A DNA stretch of 64,000 nt from Cacajao melanocephalus (taxonomy: Eukaryota; Chordata; Mammalia; Primates; Pitheciidae). The notes under the pieces were generated by a model. That model searched no databases. It saw nothing but the letters and a program-made list of their open reading frames with translations, and was not told the DNA's origin. Below, one piece after another: positions 26,622-41,035 of the stretch (position 1 is its first letter; every line of letters begins with the position of its first letter). The stretch covers positions 62,001 through 126,000 of the forward strand of contig CAUYLG010065930.1 in assembly GCA_963573385.1 (NCBI GenBank). The letters run 5' to 3'. The translations under genes and the position numbers were made by a program.

Positions 26622-27240
26622 GAAAATTGGTCTAGAGGAATGGGACTTTGTTATAAAGATAGCTGAAAATGTGGAAGCAGCTTTGGAACTGGGTAACGGG
26701 CAGAGGTTGGAAACGTTTGGAGGCCTCAGAGGAAGACAGAAAGGTAAGGAAAAGTTTGGAACTTCCTAGAGACTGATTAAATGGTTGTAACCAATATGCT
26801 GATAGTGATATGGACAGTGAAGGCCAGGCTGAGAAGGTCTCAGATGGAAATGAGGAACTAATTGGGAACTGGAGCAAAGGTCACACATGTTATGCCTTAG
26901 CAAAGAACTTGGCTGCATTCTGTTCATGCCCTAGAAATCTTTGAAAATTTGAATTTCAGAGTGATCATTTAGGATATCTTATTAAAGTAATTTCTAAACA
27001 GCAAAGCATTCAAGATATGGCCTGGCTGTTGCCAACATCGTATCTCAATGTGGGAGCAAATAAATGACTTAAAGTTGGAATTTATGTTTAAGTAGGAAGC
27101 AGAGCATAAAAGTTTGAAAAATTTGCGAGCTAGCCCTGTGGCAAACAGAGAAAAGGCTTTTTCAGGAGAAGAATTTAAGGAGGCCATGAAGTAACCATTT
27201 GCTAGAGAAATTTGCATAACTAAAAGGGAGCTAGGTGCTT
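26622..27240 (+). mobile_element. MaLR internal region, 5' part
   Basis: Non-coding MaLR internal sequence directly after the LTR, matching (in reverse complement) the internal sequence at 52320-52579 and 51760-51960. Shared segments include 'gggaactggagcaaagg' and 'gctagagaaatttgcataa'. It breaks off near 27240, where homology to the other copy ends. Confidence 0.8.
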
Positions 27241-29547
<2,307 letters not shown>

Positions 29548-29712
29548 GTAGTTCTCAAACTTTAGTATGCATTTTAATTATCTGAGTTGATTACAAAAAT
29601 GTAGATTTATAACATTCACATTTTCTCATTCTGATTCAGTATTTTTGAAACTAGATCCAAGAATGTATGTTTTAACACACGCTTCAGATGATTCCAAGAT
29701 TCACACATTAAG
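29548..29712 (+). mobile_element. MER5/MER1-like hAT fragment
   Basis: 'cagtagttctcaaacttta' opens it, and 'ctgattcagtatttttga' and 'tttaacacacgcttcagat' follow. This is the layout of the short non-autonomous hAT-Charlie elements of the cagtggttctcaa type. The right terminus is eroded. Confidence 0.75.
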
Positions 29713-30639
29713 AAAAAATATTGAGTAAGAGAAGCAAGGAGTAAAAACAACCCTAAAAAACAAACACTTTTGAATAGCAACAAGCATAGAAAAGGAGAAG
29801 AGGTGGTATACACTGAGAAGAAACTAGTTAGAAAGACATATGGAAGGATCTTCCTCCTGAGGTGGGAGTACTCTGGTCAAGGGTGCTGTCTCCACTGAGC
29901 CAACCGCAGCAAGGCATAGGTCCTGGAGAAAAGACTGGACACTGTGGAGTAATTACCCACTGGGAATAAAAGGTTAAAAGGAAGCCATGGATTGAATGTG
30001 CTTGGCAACTTCTGCCTAGATTTCAAAGAATGTATCAGGTAGCTTGGGTGCTCAGGCAGAAGCCTGACACAGGAACAAAGCTTACAGAAAGCCTCTCCTA
30101 AGGCAGTGCCTAGTGGACCCTTGGAAGTAGGTCTTCACCCCTTCAGACCCCAGAATTATAGAGCCACCAATGAGCATGCAACCCCAGCCTGGAAAAGCCA
30201 TAGGCATTCGACTCCTACTGATGTTAGCAGTGACATGGGCTGCACCCAGCTAAAGGAGGGGCTGCCCCTGGCCTTGGGAGCCCACTCCTTATACCTGTTT
30301 GCCCAAAATGTGTGATATGGCATTAATGATGATTATTTTAGAGCTTGAAGATTTAATGGCTATCTTGCTGTGTCTCAACTTATGTGGGGCCTGTTTCCAG
30401 TTTCCTTTGGCATGTTTTTCCCTTTTAGAATGATATCTTCGAAGTAAACAATATAACTTTGATTTTACAGGCTGATAGCTGTAAGAAACTTTCCTTGAGT
30501 CTTAGGGCTTTGGACTTTGGAATTTTGAATTGATCCTGGAGCCAGTTAGGACTTTTGGGGACCATTGGAGATCACTGAGATGAAATGATTGTATTTTGTA
30601 TGTGAGAAAGAGATGGGATTTAGGGTACTAGGGGCAGAA
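29713..30639 (+). mobile_element. MaLR internal region, 3' part
   Basis: From about 29870 this is MaLR internal sequence. It contains 'gtgcctagtggacccttg', 'cagaattatagagccacca' and 'tgatatcttcgaagtaaac', and ends in a purine-rich stretch and 'ggggcagaa' just before an LTR. The part at 30090-30310 is homologous to 32060-32300. 29713-29869 is unassigned. The short plus frame 30106-30315 is a chance frame in it. Confidence 0.75.
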
Positions 30640-31050
30640 TGCTATCCTTTGGATATTTGACTCTCCAAATGTTGAAATCTGATCTCAGTATTGGGGATGG
30701 ATGACTAATGGGAAGTGTTTAGGTCATGGGACAGATCGTTCATGAATGGCTTCATGCAGTCCTTGTGGTAATGAGTGAATTCACTCTGTTAGTTCTCATG
30801 AGAACTTCTTGTTAAAAAGAAGCTGACACCTGCCCTCCCTATCTCTCTGGCTTCCTCTCTTGCCATGTGATCTGCACATGCTGGCTCTCCTTTACTTTTC
30901 ACCATGAGTGGAAGTGCTTAAAACCCTCACCAGAAGCAGATGCTGATGCCACGATTTTTGTACAGTCAGCAGAACCATGAGCCAAAAACACTTCTTTATA
31001 TATTACTCAGCCTTAGGTATTTCTTTATTACAACACAAATGTACTAAGAT
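30640..31050 (+). mobile_element. MaLR LTR (MST/MLT type), middle copy
   Basis: Begins 'tgctatcctttggatattt' and includes 'gggaagtgtttaggtcatg', 'cttgccatgtgatctgcac' and 'actcagccttaggtatttc'. Internal sequence lies on both sides, so it can serve as the 3' LTR of the left block and the 5' LTR of the right block. Confidence 0.85.
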
Positions 31051-32696
31051 GAAGCTGGAAGAATTTAGAGGATCGGGATAGAAAAAAACCTAGATTGCTG
31101 TGAATAGAGCATGAAGGATGACTATGGCGTGAGCTCAGAAGAGAACTGTAGAGAAAGTCTGAAATGTCTTAGAGATTGCATAATGTGTCATGATTGGAAT
31201 CTTGGTAGAGGTGTGGATAGTAAAAGCCATTCTGATGAATTCTCAGATGAAAAGAGAAACAAGTATTGGAAATTTGAGTTATGGCCATTCTTATTATAAT
31301 GTTGCAAATAACTTGGCTGAATTTGTCCCTGGCCGAGGGCTTTATAGAAGGCAGCATTTAAGAGCAATGAAGTATGATATCTGGTGGCAGAAGAAATTCT
31401 AAGCAAAATACAGAAAGACTGCATGACTACTTTTAACCTAATAGCATAAGATGCAAATAGAGAGAAATTCTTTAAAATTGAAGTTTACAACTAAAGGGGA
31501 AGAAGAGCGGAAAAATTTGGAAAATTCACAGCCTTACCATGTAAAGAGTGAAAAGTTGCCTTTAGGAAAGCAAACCAAGAATGTGGCCAAGAGACCGTTT
31601 TCTGAAGAGATTAATATGGATTAAAAAGATCCAGGTGTTATTCACAATGATAATTGGAGGATGACCCTCAAGGTTTTTCAGAGATCCTTGAGGCAAGCTA
31701 GGACCTTGAGGGCAAGGTTTCCAGGGAGGCACAAACACCACCTCAGCATTTAATGACCTGAACCACCTCAAGTGTCTGCTCTCTGCATTCCAGTGCAATG
31801 TTCATTGACTTCTCTACTTTTGGTTCAAGTTGTCCCATGTGTGGCTTATGATGCTGCTCCAGAGGGCACAAAGGGTAAGCCTCGGTGACATGCACATGGT
31901 GTTGACTCCAAAGACATGTGGAGCGCATGAACTGTAAGGCCGTGTGAGTTGCACCAAGATTTTAAATAATGTAGCAGACACTCTTGACATCAAGGCAGAG
32001 ACTTGTCACTGGGGAGAAGCCACCATAGAGAACCCCTAATAGGGCAATGCTGAGTGCCAATATGGAATCAGAGTAGCAACAGAGAGCCTGCACTATAGCA
32101 ATACCTAGTGGAGCTGAGGGAAATAGGCCACCCGGTGATCCCAGAACTGTAGGGCCACCAGTAACCAACTCAAGCCTTGGAAAGGTGCAGGTAGGAAACT
32201 TCAACCTGTGAAAGCTGCTGTGTGAACTGATCCCAGCAAACTCATAGGGGCAGGGCTGGCTGAGACACTGGAGACCCAATCCCTGCTCCATTATGCCAAA
32301 GCTGTGGAACATAGAGTCAAAGGAGATTATTCTCCAGCTTTAAGACTCCATGTCGTTTTTTTTCTGTGGTGTTTGGGACTTACTTGAGCCCAGTTACTTC
32401 TTTCTTCTTGCCTATTTCTTACTTTTGGAATGGGAATGTCTATCCCATGCCTGTCCCACCATTGCATTTTAAAAGCATGTCACTTACTAGTTTTACAGAC
32501 TTACTGCTAGAGGAGTGTTAGTCTTAGGATGAGTTACGCTTTGATTCTCACCCATATCTTACTTAAATGAGACATTGGTCTTTGGTGTTTTGAACTGATG
32601 CTGGAACAAGTCAAGGCTTTAAGGACTATTGGGATAGAATGAATATATTTTTGCATTGGGAAATGCATATAAATTTTTGGTGGCAGGAGGCAGAAT
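31051..32696 (+). mobile_element. MaLR internal region between LTRs
   Basis: Continuous MaLR internal sequence about 1.65 kb long between two LTRs. It has 'gccattctgatgaattctc', 'gcaatacctagtggagctg' and 'cagaactgtagggccacca', and ends 'ggcaggaggcagaa' before the next LTR. MaLR internals have no functional gag/pol/env. The frames 31190-31402 (plus), 31562-31798 and 31962-32312 (minus) are incidental. Confidence 0.82.
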
Positions 32697-33080
32697 GCTA
32701 TGGTTTGATTGTGTCCCTAATAATTAAGGTGTTATGAAATTAATTCCCAATGCAAGAGTGTTGACAGATGAGACCTTTAAGAGGTGATTAGGCCCTGAGG
32801 GCTCTGCTCTCATGAATGGGTTAATGTCATTATGGCAGGAGTGGATTAGTTATTGAGGGAATGTGTTACTGAAAAAAAAGATGAGTTCAGCCCCTTTCCT
32901 CTCTGACCCTTCCACCTTCCACCACGGGATGATGCAGCAAGAAGATTTTCACCAGATCTGACTTCTCAATCTGGGACTTCCTAGCCTCCAGAGCTGTAAG
33001 AAATAAAGCTCCAGTTTTCTTTATATAAAGTATTCAGTCTGTGGTATTTTGTTTTAGCAACACAAAATGGACCAAGGCAG
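32697..33080 (+). mobile_element. MaLR LTR (MLT1 type), right copy
   Basis: Begins 'tgctatggtttgattgtgt' and has 'gaggtgattaggccctgag', 'gcaagaagattttcaccag', 'tccagagctgtaagaaata' and 'ctgtggtattttgttttag'. It is more MLT1-like than the middle LTR, so the two may not be a simple matched pair. Confidence 0.85.
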
Positions 33081-33560
33081 GGGATATTGTAAGGAACTTA
33101 AGGAAAGTTTTGAGTTCTAACCAACTTCCCAGTAAACACAATATTGAACCTTACTTGCAGGAAATTTAAAAATGGCATTCATATTGCATCTTTCTTTTAA
33201 CCAAAGTAAATATTGTAAGGGCTTGTTTGTAACAAATGCTTTATTTTCGTTTGTTGTTTCCAAAAATGTCTTAATTTTGCCTTTCCTTTCAAATTACACT
33301 TTTGCTGGAATATAGAATTCTGGGTTCATAAATATTTTTCATCTCAATACTTTCAAGCTTTTACCCCACTTTCTGCAGCTTTTCTTGTTGAGAAATCTAG
33401 ACTGCCAAATTACTAAGTTTTAGGTAACCAATCTTTTTAGCTTTTAAGATTTTTTATTTATTATTGATTTCCTAAAAGTTCCTATTATATATTCAGAAAT
33501 TGACCTAATTATGTTGTTTATTATTATTTTATTCTGATTGTTAGTCAAATGCACTGTTCA
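33081..33560 (-). repeat. Old L1 fragment
   Basis: From about 33225, 'tgctggaatatagaattct', 'tttctgcagcttttcttgt' and 'cttttaagattttttattt' resemble the reverse complement of L1M ORF2/5' sequence. 33081-33224 is unassigned. Confidence 0.5.
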
Positions 33561-34093
33561 TTTAATACTTGCATTTCTCTTCAACATCTGAAAATTAGCT
33601 AATATCGTAGTAAATATTTATTCCTTGCCATTGTCTACTTCTCTATATTCTGGAACAGAGGTCCCAGGAAATTAATGCCTGAAGTTTTAGTGCAAATTGT
33701 CTCAATAAATCTTGTGAGAATCTTAAGTGCTTGAACATATATTTTTCATCTTTCATTGCTTTGCTGTGTGGTAAGTGAAGTGTTCAGTACTATCTTCCAT
33801 GGCACCGTTTATCCTGTCTATTAATTACTTTCAATTTTGATGTTATTATTTCTCATATTTTAATTAGATTTATTTTTCCTCCCTTTAATTTACCACAGTA
33901 AAGCCATGATATTTTATTGGTAACCTGCTTAGAATTGTAAAAATTATTTTATTTGGCCCAGCCATACTGCCTAGGACAAAAGTTGTTGACAATTCTAATC
34001 TCATCTAGATCTGTTCTTATAAACATCATATAAAAAAATCTTCAACATCCTAAGCATGATGCACTCAGTGTGAAGCATATCAGATGTAGATGA
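33561..34093. other. Intergenic, nothing recognised
   Basis: AT-rich sequence without a supported feature. Confidence 0.5.
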
Positions 34094-34192
34094 CGGGGTG
34101 ATGGATGCAGCAAACCACCATGACACCTGTATTACCTATTTAACAAACCTGCACGTTCTGCGCATGTACCCCAGAACTTAAAGTATAAAAAA
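34094..34192 (+). mobile_element. Very short L1PA 3' end
   Basis: About 100 bp of L1 3' UTR: 'gggtgatggatgcagcaaa', 'acctgcacgttctgcgcat' and 'gtaccccagaacttaaagt', then a short A tail. A strongly 5'-truncated insertion. Confidence 0.9.
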
Positions 34193-34202
34193 AGTTAACT
34201 TA

Positions 34203-34345
34203 TTTTTTAATTGACAATATTTTTATATATTTATCTTGTACAACATGTTTTGAAATATGTATACATCATAAAATGGCTACATTGAGCTAATTAGCATATA
34301 TTTTCTCACATACTTATTTTTCATGGCAAGAACACTTAAAATGTT
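34203..34345 (-). repeat. L1MA-type 3'-end fragment
   Basis: 'ttaattgacaatattttta', 'acaacatgttttgaaatat' and 'agaacacttaaaatg' match the same L1 3' end seen at 21160-21330. It sits tail to tail with the L1PA insertion. 34346-34884 holds nothing recognised. Confidence 0.8.
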
Positions 34346-34900
34346 GGTTGTGTTTCTTAGCTTTAGATTTCTTCATGCATTTTAGAATTGTGGTTTACAG
34401 GTTTATTTGAGGGGAACGTATTTTTTGCTTTGCATTGTTCTATTGTTCTTTAATTCTCTTGGCTCTCTCCTTTCTGACAAGAAGTTATGAGGCTGCTTTA
34501 TAATCAAGGTTTGTGCCTCCTCCCTGGTAGGGATATAAGGAATTTACAAGACTGGTTAGTGAGTCTCAGGCAGCCTTGTGCTGAGGCTATGCCAGTATCC
34601 TCAGGTTTACATTGCCTGGAAGCTTCAGAAAAACTGTAGCCTCAGGCACTAGCTTTCAGTATATTTTCACCCTACTTTTATTAATCATAGCTCCTGGATT
34701 TAAGTAGTGAGGCCAACTTTATTTCTCCATTTTACACAGATCTGTAGTCCCCACCCCGTAAGAGATGAAGTAGCTTCTATTGCCTGCTTTGGAATACGAT
34801 ACTTCAACTCCATTAACTACTTCAGCCTTCTATTTTGTCTCTGCTCTATTATCTTGTCAAGTCTCTTTGATTTTTATTTTTATACTGTATCCATCTTTAA

Positions 34901-36309
<1,409 letters not shown>

Positions 36310-37038
36310 AGCACCATTAGGGGAGTTAGAAATTGAAATGCATGTGGGTTGGTTCCAGGTCTTTGCTATTGTAAACAGCGCCGCAATGAACATATGCGTG
36401 CGTGTGTCTTTATAATAGATTGATCTATAATCCTTTGGGTATATACCCAGTAATGGGATTGCTGGGTCAAATGGAATTTCTATTTCTAGATCCTTGAGGA
36501 ACCACCACACTGTCTTCCACAATGGTTGAACTAAGTTACACTCCCACCAACAGTGTAAAAGTGTTCCTGTTTCTCCACATCCTCTCCAGCATCTGTTGTC
36601 TCCAGATTTTTTGGTGATCACCATTCTAACTGGCGTGAGATGGTATCTCAATGTGGTTTTGATTTGCATTTCTCTAATGACCAGTGATGATGAGCATTTT
36701 TTCATACGTTTGTTGGCCTCATATATGTCTTCTTTTGAAAAGTGTCTGTTCTGTTCATATTCTTTGCCCACTTTTGAATGGGTTTGTTTTTTTCTTGTAA
36801 ATCTGCTTTAGTTCTTTGTAGAGTCTGGATATTAGACCTTTGTCAGATGGGTAGATTGAAAACATTTTTTCCCATTCTGTTGGTTGCCGGTTTACTCTAA
36901 TGATTGTTTCTTTTTCTCTGCAGAAACTCTTAAGTTTGATTAGGTCTCATTTGTCTATTTTGGCTTTTGTTTCCATTGCTTTTGGTGTTTTAGTCATGAA
37001 GTCCTTGCCTATGTCTGTGTCTTGAATGATTTTGCCTA
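36310..37038 (-). mobile_element. L1PA ORF2 3' segment (inverted part)
   Basis: Reverse complement of the L1 ORF2 C-terminal third. The minus frame 36283-36771 (162 residues) reads recognisable ORF2 protein, with [20 protein letters not shown] and [16 protein letters not shown], so divergence is low. It abuts a plus-strand L1 piece at 37039. Confidence 0.93.
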
Positions 37039-37372
37039 GGTCTAGAGGGAAATTTATAGCAACAAATGCTCACATGAAAAGTGAGGAAAGATCTAAAATC
37101 AACAACCTATCGTCAAAATTGAAAGAGCTAGAGGAACAAGATAAAAAAAAACTCAAAAGCTAGCAGCAGACAAGAAATAACTAAGATCACAGCAGAACTG
37201 AAGGAGATAGAGACACAAAAATCCCTTCAAAAAATCAATAACTTCAGCAGCTGATTTTTTGAAAAGATCAGCAAAATAGACCGCTAGCCAGACTAATAAA
37301 AAGAAAAGAGAGAAGAATCAAATAGATGCAATAAAAAATTATAAAGGGGATATCACCACCGATTCTACAGAA
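37039..37372 (+). mobile_element. L1PA ORF2 5' segment in opposite orientation
   Basis: 'tctagagggaaatttatag', 'aaagagctagaggaacaag' and 'ggggatatcaccaccgatt' are ORF2 sequence between the endonuclease and reverse-transcriptase domains, in plus orientation. The head-on junction with the preceding minus segment is a twin-priming-like inversion. Confidence 0.92.
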
Positions 37373-37690
37373 ATAACTTTTAACAAAGATTTATAGTATC
37401 TTCATCCAAGAGAGGTTTAGAATTACACGTTCTTATTTTTCTGGTCACAGTTGTTGTTGCTAAGAACTGCTTCCTAGTAGAATTAACTTTTTAAGGCATT
37501 AACTCACACTTGTGAAAGAAAGCTGCTGGGCAGAAATTTGAAGTAACTACTATATTTGAGTATAACTATACTTAAAAACTTGTTTCTAATATTCTTTCTT
37601 AAATTTTTTCTTAAATTAAAATTTTAAATTTACATGCAGTTGTAAAAATAAGTAACATCTTATATACCCTTTACCCAGTTACCCCGAATG
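37373..37690. other. Non-L1 spacer between L1 pieces
   Basis: About 320 bp with no close L1PA match. The right part ('tacatgcagttgtaaaaat', 'taccctttacccagttacc') resembles an ancient L1ME-type 3' end in reverse orientation. Confidence 0.5.
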
Positions 37691-37692
37691 GT

Positions 37693-38010
37693 TCATTGCA
37701 GCACCATTCACAATAGCAAAGCCATGAAATCAACCTAAATGCCCATCAATGGTAGACTGGATAAAGAAATGTGATCCATATACACTGTGGAATACTATGC
37801 AACCATAAAAGTGAATGAGACCGTGACCTTTGCAGGAACATGGATGGAGTTGAAGACCATTATCTTTAGCAAACTAATGCAGAAACATAAAGTGGGAGCT
37901 GTAAGTGGGAGCTAACTGATGAGAACACATGGGCACATACATAGAGGGGAACAACACACACTGGGGCCTATTGGAGGGTGGAGTGTGAGAGGAGGGAGAG
38001 GATGTGGAAT
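37693..38010 (+). mobile_element. L1PA ORF2 end and 3' UTR
   Basis: 'gcagcaccattcacaatag', 'caacctaaatgcccatcaa', 'tttgcaggaacatggatgg' and 'cacacactggggcctattg'. In L1 coordinates it starts where the minus segment at 36310 ends, so the pieces may come from one rearranged insertion. No poly(A) is visible. 38011-38662 holds no recognised feature. Confidence 0.9.
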
Positions 38011-38662
38011 AATATGCCCTCCATATTGCCTTCTCTGTCACTGTGAATGGGGCAGAGCCTTGTTACCACCAAGCAGGAATGAATGTGAAATCCCTGCCCC
38101 CTACTTGTCCTTCTCTGACAACACCTCAATGAGGGGCTGTGGCACTTCATTACAGTCTGACAAGTGTGAGTGGGAATGTCGAAGTCTCAACTTCCATTTG
38201 GTCTTTATTGGTGAAAGTGAAGGGGAGGGCTCCCTAAATGAGTTTTTACAGTGTTTAGCTGGAATATAGCAGTCATTGTCTAAGTGTTCTACCTGCTATG
38301 CTGACCTTTTCTTAGTCTTTTCTCTAAAGAGGGAAGGCTTTTGTTGAAAACTCACCGCTATGTTGTTCCCTGAGTTCAGAGCTTCTTACCTACATTTTTC
38401 TTTTCTCCATATTTCAGTGATACACTTAAATAACTTAGAATTTATTTTAGTTATACTAAGTAGGAGGAATAGAAAAAAGTTTACTCCATTTTTACAGAAG
38501 AGGAAATCTATCTTTTTTAAATTAATTCAGAGAAAAAAAATAGCATGGGTACTTTCATTTCCACCAGTATCTTTGTCATCCATTTATTTCAAAAGTCAAA
38601 AGGAGCTCAGAGCTATTCAGCTATCAATTCCATTCTTTGGTAAATCAATTTTTTCTTTTTCC

Positions 38663-38957
38663 TTTTTTTTTTTTTGAGATGGAGTTTCACTCTTGTTGGC
38701 CAGGCTGGAGTGCAATGGCATGATCTCGGCTCACCACAACTTCCACCTCCTGGGTTCAAGCGATTCTCCTGCCTCAGCCTCATGAGTAGCTAGGATTACA
38801 GGCATATGCCACCACATCTGGCTAATTTTTGTGTTTTTAGTAGAGACGGAGTTTCTCCATGTTGGTCAGGCTCGTGTCGAACTCCCAACCTCAGGTGATC
38901 TACCCACCTCGGCCTCTCAAAGTGCTGGGATTACAGCCATGAGCCACCGTGCCCAGC
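38663..38957 (-). mobile_element. Alu element
   Basis: The T tract at 38663-38675 is followed by 'gagatggagtttcactctt' and the full reverse Alu to 'gtgcccagc'. An imperfect target-site duplication, 'gtaaatcaatttt' / 'gtaaattagtttt', flanks it. Confidence 0.93.
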
Positions 38958-38998
38958 TAGTAAATTAGTTTTCAACATGATTCACAGACAACTGTTTT

Positions 38999-39017
38999 TG
39001 TGTGTGTGTGTGTGTGT
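38999..39017. repeat. (GT)n microsatellite
   Basis: About nine GT units immediately before a truncated Alu. Confidence 0.9.
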
Positions 39018-39121
39018 TTTGTTTTTTTCTGAGGCAGAGTTTCACTGTGTCGCCCAAGCTGGAGTGCATTGGCACGATCGTGGCTCACTGCAACCTCTGC
39101 CTCCTGGGTTCAAGCAATTCT
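39018..39121 (-). mobile_element. Truncated Alu 3' end
   Basis: About 100 bp of reverse Alu right arm ('gaggcagagtttcactgtg' to 'gggttcaagcaattctgc'). It breaks off directly into MaLR LTR sequence. Confidence 0.9.
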
Positions 39122-39258
39122 GCATTCACTATTATGAAAACAGCATGGAGGAAACTGCACCTATGATCCCATCACTTCCCACCAGGTCCCGCCCTGAACA
39201 CATGGGGATTACAATTGCAGATGACATTTAGGTGGGGACACAGAGCCAAACTATATCA
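39122..39258 (-). mobile_element. THE1/MST LTR end fragment
   Basis: 'ctattatgaaaacagcatg', 'atcacttcccaccaggtcc' and 'acagagccaaactatatca' are the reverse complement of the first third of a THE1/MST LTR. The remainder is missing at the Alu junction. Confidence 0.85.
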
Positions 39259-40361
39259 TATGTGATAGCATTGACTAAATTAGTTGCATCTCAAAAATGG
39301 TAACTCTTAGAATAGTACAAGGATTAGAAAGTTATATTAAGATTTTATAAGATGTGATCAGTGGCATTTTATTTGCCACACCTGGGTGTTTTATAATTTG
39401 GTCTGCATACTGAATCACAATTGCACACAAATTACTCATGATGTGTATGAATATAAATGTGTATGATATAAAACTATTTAGAGACACATGCTACTATAAA
39501 TAAATACTCATCCAAAAAGCTCTTGATAGTTCATTAAGCCTCACAATTTCTTGGAGGCTCATAAGTGACAAAGATTATACATTTTTCTGAAGGTCAAAGG
39601 CAGAATTCTACGGAGACTCAGATCTTAAAGAGAAGAAGGAACAACCTCATACTCTGGCATAAATATTGGAGTCAGATGGTGGTGTCTTAAATTCTTATAA
39701 CAACTAGTCACATTGAGAGTTTGGCTGTAAATGCAGCCATCTCCAGTCCACCGATCTGAATATTCCTGGGCTACCAATCATTTAACACTTGTCTACATGT
39801 GTTATAGCTGTGTCGCCATTACTGACTACAGACATAGAAATAAATGGAGCTACTTACTTTTGCCTTAAAATCAGACACATTTGATATTCATTGAAGCATT
39901 TGAATAATAATACCTGACAAGACAAACTTTGGAGACAGATTCAGTTTGAGTCTTGACTAAGTAACTTAACGATCTGACTCTCCAATTCCCTCCTTGTAAT
40001 ATGAAAGCCAGTCTCCACTGTCTCCACCTTTTCATTGAGCTTTAAAGATACTGTGCATTGAATAACTGCAAATTGAAGCAGACTAAGGTAATAATACAAA
40101 ATGTTGTTTATACTAAACTTTTGCAACTTATAAGAGTTCTTGTCCTCCCAAAGAAAGTGCAAAAAATAAAAATAAGGTGGTAAATTTAGAAGTTTTTAGA
40201 TGGGCCATTGTTGGATGGTTGTTGGTGCTTGGTAAGTTTTTGTGAGGATTCCTTGTATACTTCTGTCCACTTTTGTGGATTTTCAAAATTTTCCAAAATG
40301 TAAAATTCAAAAAGAAGTCCTTTAAGTTAAAATACTATAAGTCATAAGAGGAAAACATTGC
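39259..40361. other. Intergenic, possible MIR remnant
   Basis: Mostly unrecognised. 39925-40060 has weak MIR-like texture ('agtcttgactaagtaactt' and a following 'ctctccaattccctcc'). Nothing else is supported. Confidence 0.4.
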
Positions 40362-40858
40362 AATGCAGTATTTCTCAAAGAGGGGTCCCTGAGAGTAGTG
40401 GCATCAGCAGCTATATGGAATGTGGTATAAAATGCAAATTATTGGGTACCATCCCAAATCAACTGAATCAGAAACTTTGAGGGTGGGATTCAGCAATTTT
40501 GTTTATTTATTTGATTTATTTATTTTAGACCAAGTTTCACTCTTGTTGCCCAGGCTACAGTGCAATGGCGCAATCTCAGCTCACCACAACCTCTGCCTCC
40601 TGCCTCAGCCTACCGAGTAGCTGGGATTACAGGTATGTACCGCCACGCCCAGATAATTTTGTATTTTTAGTAGAGACAGGGTTTCTCTGTGTTGGTCAGG
40701 CTGGTCTTGAACTCCTGACCTCAAGTGATCCACCCGCCTTAGCCTCCCAAATTGCTGGGATTACAGGTGTGAGCCATTGCATCCGGCTCAGCAATTTATT
40801 TTTTTAACATGCCTTCCAGGTGATTTGGATGCAACACTAAAAAATGTGAACCACTGAT
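40362..40858 (+). mobile_element. MER5-like hAT element split by an Alu
   Basis: The left part 40362-40499 has 'cagtatttctcaaagaggg' and 'gaatcagaaactttgaggg'. The right part 40788-40858 has 'ccaggtgatttggatgcaa' and 'aatgtgaaccactga'. Together they form a cagtggttctcaa-type non-autonomous hAT element with inverted ends, interrupted by the Alu. Confidence 0.85.
40500..40787 (-). mobile_element. Alu element
   Basis: Reverse Alu whose tail has become a TTTAT-type repeat (40500-40527). The target-site duplication 'tcagcaattt' is at 40490-40499 and 40788-40797, inside the hAT element. Confidence 0.95.
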
Positions 40859-40879
40859 GAAATAAAAATGTTTTTCTGG

Positions 40880-41035
40880 AAGTTAAGAGATCTGAATTTT
40901 AGTTCAGGATCAATTGGTTTTGCAGTCTTGGACAAGCCACATACTTTCTCTGAATATCAGTTTTCTCATCTCCAGATGAGGTCTGGATCAGATAACCTCC
41001 TGGGCTTTTTCTCCCTTAGCCTTCTAGGATGACCC
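40880..41035 (+). repeat. MIR SINE
   Basis: 'cagtcttggacaagccaca', 'tactttctctgaatatcag' and 'ttttctcatctccagatga' follow the MIR consensus order. Confidence 0.75.

Noticed and set aside
31962..32312. 116-residue minus-strand frame
   Set aside because: Lies wholly in MaLR internal sequence, antisense, with no related frame in the other copies I compared.
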